The notes beneath the pieces were generated by a model that worked only from the letters and a program-made list of their open reading frames with translations, did no database searches and was not told the DNA's origin. A DNA stretch of 64,000 bases, taken from positions 93,466,511-93,530,510 of the forward strand of contig OY740770.1 in assembly GCA_963513935.1 (NCBI GenBank), written 5' to 3'. The position numbers and the translations under genes are program-made. How positions within the stretch are numbered: position 1 is the stretch's first letter; each line of letters opens with the position of its first letter. Positions 24,669 to 35,800 of the stretch are shown one piece after another. Origin of the DNA: Aphrophora alni (lineage: Eukaryota; Arthropoda; Insecta; Hemiptera; Aphrophoridae).

Positions 24669-25269
24669 TTGATTAATTGTACTATTGGAATGATTAAACT
24701 CTCAGAGTTGGTTCTTTGAAAAGTTGATGTAATCAAATTTCTTCCATCGTATATGTGTTGGTAAACCAACTCTTCTTCAAAATTTATTTCAAAAATTTTG
24801 CTTATAAATGATATTTCAATATTAGTTATTACAACACCTGACAATAACTCGTGTTGGCCAGCGTTACAATCTGCATCCAATGATGTCTAAAGAGATTTTA
24901 CAAATAAAAATAAGGGGGTTGGTAATAGAATGTGCTAAAAATTAAATGACAGCATAAAATGACAGCATTTTAAATAACATAACCTCAATATGTGAAAAAG
25001 AAATCTGTATCAAGACATCTAGTAGCTATAGTTCTAGTCGAATATTAGTTATATTTTATACATACATTATATTTTAAGTTTTACTATTGGACAAGTAAGA
25101 TTATTATTAGAAGATCATTATAAACAATTAATTATAATATTGTACCAGTTTTGAGTTTGGTCCTACGTAAGCCTCTTGTTAATAATTGGATTTAAATGGA
25201 CTGTTTCATTAAACATTATATGGTACCGAATAATATGCAAATTTTAAATATACGTATTTATTACTGATA

Positions 25270-28200
25270 ATCTGGAAATACGTCGAAAATAAACTTATGG
25301 CACGAAGACATTGCTTTTATGATCAAAAGGGACTCCAAGACGGATACCTCTTTAAGAATTTAAACGTCTTTTTTTCAATCATAGAACTTACAGGGTATAC
25401 ATCACGCATCAAAATATCTAATATGGGTATCATATAATTTACTAAAACGTATTAATTAATAATTCATGACGTGATTTAAAACCAGTTAACAACATTGGCA
25501 ATAAACAAGTCAAATACAAATCAAATTATTTACGATGATACTGGGTCTATGGATTTGGACAAAACCCACATTCTCAATGTCAGTCTGTCAGTCTGTCTGT
25601 GTGTAGTATGATGTGTATTATAGTATTTTGGTCTCATAATAATATATAAATACATCACATATTATCCAAAGACACACTTACAAGAGGCAGCCAGCCCAAA
25701 AGTTTTAAAGTGGAAATCATGTAATAAAGTAAGCGGATATAATTGGTTTAAATTATCTAAAGAAAGCGTGCTATACATTGAAATTATCTAGAGATGTATT
25801 TAAACAATGATCTATTTGTGAACAAAGATCAAATTATTAAATTTTAACACATTTTATATGATTGTGACAGAATCCTTATGTTGTTTATATATTCTTGTCA
25901 GTTACTTAACATAAGACGTCCCTCTTGGTGATTGGCCAGTTAAGACAGGGAGGGGGGCATTACTTGACATTTAGCTTTAGGTTTATTTACATTGTATTTC
26001 AGTTTAGCTGTGATTATGTCTTCGAAATGTATACAAGGATAATAAAATAAATATAAATAGATTATTACAGTTTAAATTTTGTTTCCCTTTTTATTTGTTC
26101 TGGGAATCATTGTTGTTTATATAGTTTACTATAATTCACAAACAGTTATTTCCTTTTCTCAACAAGTTGTTATATATTTTATCTGCTGTCATAATTTGAC
26201 ATGATGGTTTTTTGTTGTTGGTTGTTAATTTCTTCACTTCTCAATGAACATTTCCATCCTCTAAACTATTTTAAATATTTTTCGACTATATTGCTATTAT
26301 AGTTCCAATGTTGCGATTTCTTATTAATTTCAATAGACATTTAACGTTTGGCTACTTATTATTTATTTTTTTATTGTTTATTATGTTTCTATTACATTAT
26401 GCTACACTGAGTGATTTACTGATTAATCAAATTCTCAAACCAAAAAGTTACTCGTATTAAATAAAAAATCTTCCTCAACCCCCGCCCCCTTAATATCTAG
26501 ACTAACTCAAAGATAATAACTTAAAAAAAATTTCTATTGGGGTCCAAAAATATATTTTAATTTGTCTTAATGTTATATTTTATTTAACTCTATTTATTCC
26601 CACGAGTCACAGGCAACCATGGTTTTTAAGAAAGCGTTATATATAGTGTTCACAGAAAACAAAACATTTTGTATAAAATATTTCAGATTTGATTTAAGTT
26701 ACCTCTGTTGCTGTTCATTTATTTAATAATTTTCCATAATTAGCTGGAAGGAATATTATACTTTACTACATTTTATTAAGTCAATCAGTCATAAACTTAA
26801 CACTTTTATTCATATAATATATATCTTTTATTCATATAATCAAAAATTCCCGTATTTCGTTGTAAATAACTACACAATAATATATATACATAAATTTGTT
26901 CATAAATATAATACCCACTATTATAAGCTTTGCATTATGATTAAGCCCACTCGACAATGAAGCAACTCGTTGACTAGCCGTAGCACTTCCGCAACCACAT
27001 ACACGTTTTTTGTATGATGCAAGTTTTAGTTTTAAGAAAAGAATGCAATTTATATTAGTCTGACAATCATAACAGATTCCATAACCTGTTAAAGATATAG
27101 ACAAAACATAGGGTAGTTTAGTGCAGTAGTTAATGTTTAAAAATAGTAAATTAAATTTTAAATTAGCATTATATTCTATTTTCTTCTATGATGGAGTAAA
27201 ATTTTCTATATAGGATTTATAGTGACAAAAATTTATTTAATAATAATAATTTGAAAAATGGAACAAGGTTAGGATTTCAATATTGATGTTTTTCACCATA
27301 CAAAAATACCTTAGTAATGAAAGTAGTAAGATGATCGGTTTAAACAGTTGTTAAGAACCTGGGTAAAATGAAATCCGTGATGTTGACAAACATTGTTGTG
27401 AAATCATCGTAGGTTGAAATTATAACTGGAAGGGGTCCTAAATGTATTTTTATATGAATCGTTAGTTTTGTATTATGCTCAAATATATTAATTATTTGAC
27501 GCTGAGGTTGAATTTGACATAGGGTTGAAATCACCTAGTGCTTGAATCTATGGAAACATTAAAAAAAATGTAAATCAAAATATTAGATTTTTTTTACTAA
27601 CCGATTTCTTTAAAATTTGTGGTAACTATGTTGTTGGGGTGAACGGTTTTCCCCATTAAAATTATATAAAATTAAAGTTTATAATAAATGTGTTTGATAA
27701 TGTTGAGTTAAAATTAGAGAACAGGTTTAGTTTGAAAAGAATCCCCGTAGAGGATGAACGTTGTTTTATTTTCAACTATCAAAGTTAGTTAACCTTAATA
27801 GACGGTATTCAATATTTATCATTTTTAATTACACCCACACTTAAATGAAAAATATTATAACCATCTGTCTGAAAGAAGGGCTATTTGAAGTTACGAAGTG
27901 AATGTAAATAAAACGAATTGGAATGGATTTGTTGGATAGAACTTATGATTGTTGAAACTTTTCTAATTATAACGCTCCAAAGAACTTTTCCAGTGAATAG
28001 GAAAATGCTCGGAATAAATTGTGTTCATTATTTTAAGCTTAAAAGAACACTGTTTAGTGTTCGACTGTATCATTGAATAAAGAAATATTTAACACTCAGA
28101 CTGAAAAAAAATATTAATACAACGGGTGGATCACAATAATAAATTGCTTCTCATAATCACTTAAAAAATAATATATGTGATTGTGGAAAACTAATCCATT

Positions 28201-28960
28201 TATTTGAGTATATTACCTAATGATTACGATTTGTGTTTGAATTAAAACAATAGCATACAGAGACGAGTGTACATGTATTCTTGTGAAATGAATTCATTTG
28301 CCAAGCGGGTTCAATAAACATGATTTTACCAAAAGGTGAACAGATAAATAATAGACAATGTATACAAAATATGAATAAACGTCACATTTCGGCTCCTGCC
28401 TTTTTGAAAAAAAGAGAGAAAGATTACACAAATGCAATTGTACTAATAATCATATTGTTCGTGCAAATTACCACCCAAATAATAAAAAAAAACTTACTAA
28501 TTTTAAAACTACGTCTGTACGTAATTTATTAATATTAAAGTTTACCAATTTAGAAATTCGAATATTTGAAAATCTCTTTTAAATCTGTCCGAGGATGAGC
28601 AGTAACTTTTCATGTAAGCTTAGTCTAAATAAATTGATTAGTTAAAAGTGTTCAAGATTTTTAGAACTTTAACCTAAGTTAATGTTCATGTATTGATTTA
28701 TAACCTTCAAATTGACAATATTGATACAGCAACTTATAATTTGCTGGTATACGGGTATATGAGAATTTACGTGCAACTTTTTTACACAGTTTCTTTTCAA
28801 ATATTATTAAATACTTCCATTTAATACCACCAAAGACGTTTGATTTATTTAAATAATTCAATTTGCTAACCTACAACGTCAATTTGAATTTGAATTACAA
28901 GTTTCAAGAATAATATTGTTTAAACAATAGTAAATTAAACAATCCAACCCTGGATTGAAA
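25270..28960. other. AT-rich stretch without a recognised gene
   Basis: No clear exon or transposon. Minus-strand open segments at 26832-27104 (with CGCGSATASQR), 27340-27534 and 28679-28861 are not low-complexity but have no recognisable family. None has a matching copy elsewhere in the window. Confidence 0.4.
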
Positions 28961-28969
28961 AATTGAGTA

Positions 28970-29540
28970 TAAAAGTTAATGAATTTAAATCTCAAAATAT
29001 AACCTTCACAACAAAGGAGCATACATGTCCATCAGTAACTCTAAATAATCTATTGACAGCATAAACTTCTGATGTAAATTATCTGGACATTTACTTGGAC
29101 AGGCGCTGGAATGGGTAGAAAGAAATATTTACTAAACAGAAACAACTTGGTCTTCAAATCAGAAAGATCTATTGGCTGATAAGACAAAATTAATATATTC
29201 ACTTGGTAAGAAACTATTGATGTACAAATCTATATACAAACACTTTTGACTTATGGGGTTCAACTATGGGGCACTGGTGCCAAATAAAAAGGTGAAATTT
29301 TACAACGTTTCTTGTAAAAAGATTTACTTCTAACCTTAAATACTTCAAAGATAATAAACAATGAAATTTTCCATCGAGATCTTAAAATCCCAACAGTTGT
29401 GAAAGATACTATAAAACATAATAATAGTGTTGGACATTGAATATCAACTCATCCAAATGTCTTAGCTAAGAATTTAATGAAGAAATCAACAAAATGGAGA
29501 ATCATGAGGATAATACCAAGCGACGTGGCAAATGACTAAA
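28970..29540 (+). pseudogene. Jockey-like LINE reverse transcriptase C-terminal fragment
   Basis: Across several frame breaks the plus strand reads VNYLDIYLDRRW, then KQKQLGLQIRKIYWLI, LLTYGVQLWGTG, EILQRFL, NEIFHRDLKIPTV and HPNVLAKNLM. These are the classic landmarks downstream of the RT catalytic core in Jockey/CR1-type non-LTR retrotransposons (YLGIxLDRRLTW...YGxQLWGTA...EILQRFQ...HRDLxIPTV). Stops and single-base shifts throughout make it a relic. The catalytic domain itself is missing upstream. Confidence 0.8.
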
Positions 29541-29709
29541 ATATTTTGACCCAGTAATTACATGTAACAAAATGTATTATTGTGTTATATAATTTGTTGT
29601 TATTTATCAAAGGACATACTTGTCATTGTATAGTCAGTGTAATTAACTTATTATCCTGTAGGACAGATTGCAAATATATTTGGGGGAAAAGTTATTATAT
29701 ATATATATA

Positions 29710-29760
29710 CTAGCATCTCTCGTCGCGGCTTTGCCCGCGAATCATTCAAGTTGTAATCTA
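29710..29760 (-). mobile_element. Helitron 3' end (minus orientation)
   Basis: On the minus strand the sequence ends ATGCTAG|T, preceded by CGCGGGCAAAGCCGCG, a 5-bp GC stem hairpin (CGCGG/CCGCG). A hairpin just before a terminal CTRR and insertion before T are the hallmarks of Helitron 3' ends. The matching 5' end in this orientation was not found, so the element is truncated or rearranged. Confidence 0.6.
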
Positions 29761-30124
29761 TACGTTTATTAAATCGCATGCTTTGATAAAAAAAGTTTAA
29801 TATTACTTTAATCCGGCTAATTTTAATGTAGTGTGTAATATTTACTCATCAATAACTTAAAGTTACTAAAGTTGAAAAATATCAAAAGGCAAAGTAAACA
29901 ACAACAAAAATTCGTAATTATTCTAGTTATAGGTAAATTATATTATACTATTTAAGAATACATATTATAAAATACTAAAGAAAAATTTAATTATTTCACA
30001 ATTCAAATAAAAAAATTGAACTAAAAATGTACTTATTTAGTATTTAGGACCTCTTTGTAAACTACATTTTGATTATAATCGTAAACACTGATTTGGAGTA
30101 CTGAGTGGTATTTCCCATCTACGC

Positions 30125-30184
30125 ATCTAAACATGCACGCATGCAGGTATACAAAAGAATACCTGCTTGCGTGCATGTTTAGAT
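30125..30184. repeat. 26-bp-arm inverted repeat (hairpin)
   Basis: The left arm 30125-30150 starts ATCTAAACATGCACGC. The right arm 30159-30184 is its reverse complement with one mismatch, and an 8-base loop (ACAAAAGA) separates them. Confidence 0.9.
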
Positions 30185-30304
30185 CTGTACCTAAAGTACA
30201 CACAGCATAGTATATTATACATTTGGTTTAGAATCGAGAAACAACTTGACCTATTCTAAGATAATAAACTTTATAATCAGCCTAGTTGCTTAATAAAATT
30301 TGTT

Positions 30305-30489
30305 TTTCTTTTTGTATTTAATACCCTTTAAAATTAAAATTTCGCAAAATCCTTTCTTAGTGAGCGTCTATGACCTCATGCAAATATGCCTTTAAATTTT
30401 GGTATCAATATCTTTGTTGGTTTTTGCTCTACGTTGATTCTCTATCAGTCATTCATTCATTCAATCAGTCAGGACAAAGCCGTTTATAT
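30305..30489 (+). repeat. Dispersed repeat, copy 1
   Basis: About 185 bp starting at TTTTTGTATTTAATACC and ending at GACAAAGCCGTTTATAT. It is almost identical to 32421-32606 in the same orientation. It contains the CATTCATTCA/CAGTCAGTCA tetranucleotide patch. Confidence 0.9.
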
Positions 30490-30700
30490 CAGCAATTCGC
30501 AATTCGTGCAGCAATTATAAGCAGTGATCAGCAATTCGTAAAAAGCGAATAGACTTTATAGTTTTACATAAGATTATAAAGAATATAATATGAACAACAT
30601 TTATTAGGTAGTATTTAATAAACAGGAAAGAGAAGTTTTATGCCAGTTTCTTCTTGTCTACCCATAATAACGTAATGACTTGTTATTAATTATAAAAAAC

Positions 30701-30702
<2 letters not shown>

Positions 30703-30732
<30 letters not shown>
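30703..30732. repeat. (TA)n microsatellite
   Basis: About 30 bp of alternating TA. Confidence 0.9.
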
Positions 30733-30737
<5 letters not shown>

Positions 30738-30818
30738 CTATATATCATTGGACAAAAATTGTAGTTATTAGTAAATTATTGCAAATAAGTTTATATTTTG
30801 GAAGCAACTTATTAAATA

Positions 30819-30862
30819 CTAGCTGTACCCGGCCACGCGTTGCTGTGGCTCATCTGGTTAAA
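30819..30862 (-). mobile_element. Second Helitron-like 3' end (minus orientation)
   Basis: Minus strand: GCCACAGCAACGCGTGGC can fold (GCCAC/GTGGC) and is followed by CGGGTACAGCTAG|T. The hairpin-then-CTAG-then-T layout is that of a Helitron 3' terminus. No partner 5' end was found in the matching orientation. Confidence 0.55.
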
Positions 30863-31020
30863 TGGAAAATAAATAAAAGACATAAAAAAAATAATAACTA
30901 ACTATATTAAAGAAAATTTTATTTCCAAAAAAAATTAAAAATTGTATCTATTACTTATTGTTATGTCATATTAATAATAATAAAAATATATATAATATAT
31001 CAATTGGTTTTGTATTTATA

Positions 31021-31545
31021 TCCATACTAATATTATAAAGACTTAAAATTTATTTCTTTGTTGTATGTATGGGGTTAATCTCTGGAACTACTGAACCAAT
31101 TGAAACATTTTTTTAAATAAAAAAACTACACAATCCCAGAGTAACATAGAGTAGGATTCATTTTGATAAAAACATTTTTTATATTCCATAGGCTATTTGT
31201 AAATTTATTTTGAAAATCGTAAAGAATCGTTGGGCATTAAACCCAGCGTCTAGCAGCTGTAGTATCAATAAATAAACAACATTATGAAAAACTAAAAAAT
31301 TACTATTGAAAGATGAAATTTATAAATATCAATAGAAACGTACTATGCCAAAGATGTGTACAACAACATAAATTATATGTGTATGTTGCCATTAAGGTAG
31401 GTAAAATAAATTAAATATAATTTTAGGTTAGGCCTAGAAAGATGAACCAATACATATTTCTTGAATGTACCTATTTGCATTCATTACCATAGCAGCCAAT
31501 TTAATAAAATAACTGATGAAACAGTTGATTCGGATGTCCAGCTAG
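31021..31545 (+). mobile_element. Small non-autonomous Helitron
   Basis: The 5' end begins TCCATACTAATATTATAAAG directly after A, matching the widespread insect Helitron 5' end (TCTATACTAATATTATAAA). The text AACTACTGAACCAATTGAAA follows. The 3' end is CTAG at 31542-31545 followed by T, with an AACTG/CAGTT hairpin at 31511-31526. Insertion between A and T and the lack of TIRs fit a rolling-circle element of 525 bp without coding capacity. An internal partial duplication (GTTAGGCCTAGA) reappears just outside at about 31565. Confidence 0.75.
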
Positions 31546-32420
31546 TACAAATAATATTTTTAAGTTAGGCCTAGATTGAACCAACACATGTTTCAACACA
31601 CACAAACTAATAAAAGCTTGCGTTAAGATATTTAAAATTAAGAAAACAATATGTTACAATCTAATTTAAAAAAAAGACATATTCGAATTTAATAGTAGGC
31701 CAATTTATATATGGTAAATGATATATTTTATAAATTGAAAATTGCCTCTTTTATTTATAACAATACAAAATCTCTGTCCTAATTAATATTCCCGAGAAAA
31801 TAACATTGTGTACAATAACCTGTTTTAAAAAAGTTATTATTTATATATATACAATTTCTATTCATATCGGCGAAGAAAGTCCCGCGATATTCTTCTCCAA
31901 TCACAAACTTCTGTGGGCGTGTATTTTATAACTAACGTCTTGCTTCTAATGGTCGCCATCTTAATTCCAGATTTTCGTTCATATTTCCACAGATTATGTC
32001 TTTGTTATTAAATATTTATATGAACTCAGGTGATGTTTTATATTTAGAAATATCTACTTCGTATTTCTGTATATCTCATTTTGTCTCTAGGTCTTCTGTA
32101 TTTTTATAATCGGCGAAAGATCGGAGTTATATTTTCAATTCGGTTATTTTCCAAGTTGACCTTTCACGTCTAGATAAAAACAAATTATTTAAGTTTTCTT
32201 GTCTTTAACTGTGTGTTGTTATTTTTTATGGATTAACAAATTCTTAGGCGCAATTTTAATATAGGTTTTGATTTGTTTTAGATTGACAATTTTCTGGATT
32301 AGTTATAATTGGGTCGGAAAGTATTAGATTTAGAATTTGTTTTGATTCGAGTCTTATCTTTTTGCCGCTAGGCGCGTGTATGTTGACGTTTAAAATTAAA
32401 TGAATGAAATTGACTTTTTC

Positions 32421-32606
32421 TTTCTTTTTGTATTTAATACCCTTTAAAATTAAAATTTCGCAAAATCCTTTCTTAGTGAGCGTCTATGACCTCATACAAA
32501 TATGCCTTTAAATTTTGGTATCAATATCTTTGTTGGTTTTTGCTCTACGTTGATTCTCTGTCAGTCATTCATTCAGTCAGTCAGTCAGGACAAAGCCGTT
32601 TATATA
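32421..32606 (+). repeat. Dispersed repeat, copy 2
   Basis: Near-identical direct copy of 30305-30489, differing at only a few positions (for example CATACAAATA against CATGCAAATA). The two copies flank the Helitron cluster 2.1 kb apart. Confidence 0.9.
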
Positions 32607-32610
32607 TGTA

Positions 32611-32612
<2 letters not shown>

Positions 32613-32683
<71 letters not shown>
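32613..32683. repeat. (TA)n microsatellite
   Basis: About 70 bp of alternating TA, starting where dispersed repeat copy 2 ends. Confidence 0.95.
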
Positions 32684-32686
<3 letters not shown>

Positions 32687-33299
32687 AAGTTATATGATTT
32701 TTGTACAAAGCAACAATTGTGTAGAACAAAAACTCGAATACAAGATGTCACAAAAATTACGTTTATTTAATCAAAACCTTTTATTCTACATAATATTATC
32801 TCACAAGCAATAATTAGTGATGAGAAAGAAAGGAGTGATTTTAAAACTACCAAAGATATAAATTGTATAGAGTCTTAAGAGTTTTGGGTCAAACTCTATA
32901 TATTATCCAAATATGAGGCAATCATAGATTCATAGATACCTGATAAAATTTGAGCAAATAGACAATCGGACCATTCTAAAAATGGTTTAAATGTATTCCC
33001 AGTAGTTCAGAAGACCAATAATTATTGAATCATGTTATTAAAATTTATGTAAAATTATAATACTTTCCTTTCTACATAGTTTGAAGTAAAATATCATACG
33101 CAATAATTTAGAAGTATATTATCATACTGTATATAATTTAACCAATGAGGCAATAGATTTGAATAACTTAGATTGTTTCAATTAATTTTAAATGAAAATA
33201 AAATCGTAAACACGCTTTTATTATGTTCCCATCAAAGAGATTGTTGTAAAGAGAAACAGTGAAATATAACAACACTCATCCAGGACCATTTATAATTTT

Positions 33300-33977
33300 G
33301 TTTTGCTTAGTAATTTAATTGCGTTTGAAAATAAAATAGAAAGTATGCCATATAACTGTAACTTAATTTTAATTAAAAAAACACATACAAAATCTGAAAT
33401 TTTAACTCCAACAAAACTTTTTTATATATAAAACAAGATTCATTTAAAACATTTAATTAATGAAATTAAACAGTAGACGTTTGTAATGCACTATTTGAAA
33501 AATAGAAATACATTTCTGGAGGTAGAATGAATTTGCTACCTAAAAAGCAAAAAATATCCTGCAGTCATTTCAATTAGTGGAAAATATTACAAAGTATGAG
33601 AACTACCTTCTGTAAACCCATTCATCGCCATTTTAAACGTCGATATAAATGTTACAAGATTTTAATTCCTCGAGATACTTTTAAATGGGTATTAAAATAT
33701 CAAAATTAAATTAATAGTTATGCATAAAGGAAATAAATGAGGATTTTATTTACAACTGATATCATTTGTTACAACTGAAATATTGGGTGTTATAAGAACA
33801 GAAGAAACTTAAATGGAATTTGGGTTAATTAAATAACTAAAATTATTTCTACAAAAACAATAATGATAATTTCTATTTGTGGATATTTTTTTTATATATA
33901 ATGAATAGTTTATGAATTACTAAAATCATTGATTGAACAAGTGTTGTACGCTAATTAACAAATCAGAAGAACGATAG

Positions 33978-34026
<49 letters not shown>

Positions 34027-35800
34027 TTGCCCTTGGGTTGTTAAAAAGTACACCCTTAACTTAAATAATGAAGCAAAATCTTAAGATAACACAAAGTACT
34101 ACTTATTCATCATTCATCATATAATAACTTTTCCGTAGAAATATCCCGAGCATGCTAACTCCAACAGTGGTGAATCGCATAAAGAGACTGTTGGAAGAGA
34201 TAATAATCTTCTGTTCTTAGCTTAATATCTGTGCAATTTAAATACCTTACAAAACAAGGAAATTTCTTTAGAAGAATCAAATATATTCCTTTTATAAATA
34301 TTTCTTATGGTTTGATTCACTGTAAATACAACTGAGAATGAAATGAAAATAACTCTTCTCATTGCATGGTCATTTAAAGAGGCCTAAACACAACATTTTA
34401 ATTCCAGTGAACTATATTTAAGAATACTACAGCAATTAAATCTATTTTTCTCTATGTTATATGTTAATCATGAAATATTTATTGCCATAGAGAGTAATTT
34501 GCATGAACAATAAAACAGCATGCAATAATTTGCATGTAACTTGAAATTAAATTGATTCAGAATTGCAAACCATACTAAAACCAACGAATTAAAAGTTATT
34601 TACGGTAAAGTCTTTTAAATGTATCCCATTTTAAAACATATAAAGAAGTTTATACATTTAAAACATTTCTTCCATTTTCCATATAATTTCGTATCCTTTG
34701 AAAGTTTACAACATATATAAACTACAGATTGAATATAGAAAGACAAACGGCAGATGAGTTTCAATATCAGATCGTATGGATTTTAAAAATATACATTTTG
34801 TTTCATTTCCCCTTAAAACAAATGATATTTTTTAGGTCAATAAATTTTTTTTTTTTTACAAACGATATACTTTTAATTAAATTGAAGAACCAAGCACTGA
34901 CATTATCTCCTAAAAATTAAGTTTTCGATTTTTCGAAGTTTGTTAACGAACCCGTGAAGGTATTTTGTAAAACATAAATGGCTGACCGTTCAAGAGCTAT
35001 TGTGCTTACAAATACGTTTAAATAATTTTATTTCTCAATGACGTTATAAATAAAGTATTATTTTAATAGAAATCATTATAAACGTATTAAATCTCTTTAA
35101 ACAACACATTATTTTTTAATATGCCTTGGATATTATTCGTTCAATATGCATTATCTCAAACACAGGTGGTTTGATTGTCTTAAACAATGCGGATTGAGAG
35201 TAAACTTCTGAATATTTGTTTTGAACATTATTAAACAAACTCTTAACAATTAATTGTGCAAAGTGCTGAACCTTAACGTGACATATTATAGTACAGATTT
35301 CATTCAAAAATAGAAAAACACGAAACAAAAAAAATTTAAACACCTCTATTTGTTCTCAGTTTGATTTGTTTTAATATAACCTTTTAAAGACTATAATTTA
35401 ATTTAACATAAATGTTTTCATCTTGACGTTAGTTAAACACACACCTTATATTAAAGTAATAAGATAAATTTGATAACGAATGGCCTTTCATAGTTGTTTA
35501 CTAACTTTTAATGAAGCTACGCCTAAATAATAAATCTTTTGTTAATCATGGAATGTTCATGCTCATGACTTTATGGCGGCCTTGGTTACAGGTCAAATTT
35601 GATCGAAATTAGATCAGCTAACGTTTTAATACTTCTTAGTATTATTTGCCATTAGTAGCAAATAAAACACAATTTAAACCAAATATTTATAACTGATTTA
35701 GACACAATACACTTTTATTTTTCTTATTTTATCGTATCTTACACGGGACAAATATTTTCAGTTATTGAAATAAGAATAAAACAAAAACCAATTATTAAAA
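33300..35800. repeat. Duplicated non-coding segment C1
   Basis: Direct, diverged copy of parts of 39100-44420. Shared landmarks are CTGCAGTCATTTCAATTAG at 33560 against 39160, AAGAGGCCTAAACAC at 34379 against 42134, TTACAAATACGTTTAAATAA at 35007 against 42484, and GCCTAAATAATAAATCTTTT at 35521 against 43932. No exon could be recognised in either copy. Confidence 0.65.
33980..34024. repeat. (TA)n microsatellite
   Basis: About 45 bp of alternating TA. A similar tract at 41179-41230 lies in the corresponding part of segment C2. Confidence 0.95.

Larger units (their letters stand above)
11930..25260. repeat. Segmental duplication unit A
   Basis: Sequence here is collinear with 45440-52790 in the same orientation, including non-coding DNA. 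Examples are 12110-12310 with 45640-45860, 13234-13450 with 46628-46820, 14690-15030 with 49010-49220, 16640-16730 with 49480-49580, 21980-22290 with 49590-49930, and 24570-25260 with 52200-52790. Coding exons and introns of the secreted UPF0235-like gene lie inside. Unit A is about 13.3 kb against 7.4 kb for unit B, mostly because of extra insertions in its intron 3. Confidence 0.8.

Noticed and set aside
24665..24880. 71-codon minus-strand frame upstream of gene A
   Set aside because: The region aligns to unit B (52320-52540), but the reading frame is not kept there, so it is non-coding flank.
26832..27104. Possible cysteine-rich gene (VCGCGSATASQR)
   Set aside because: No family, splice support or second copy; left inside the unassigned stretch.
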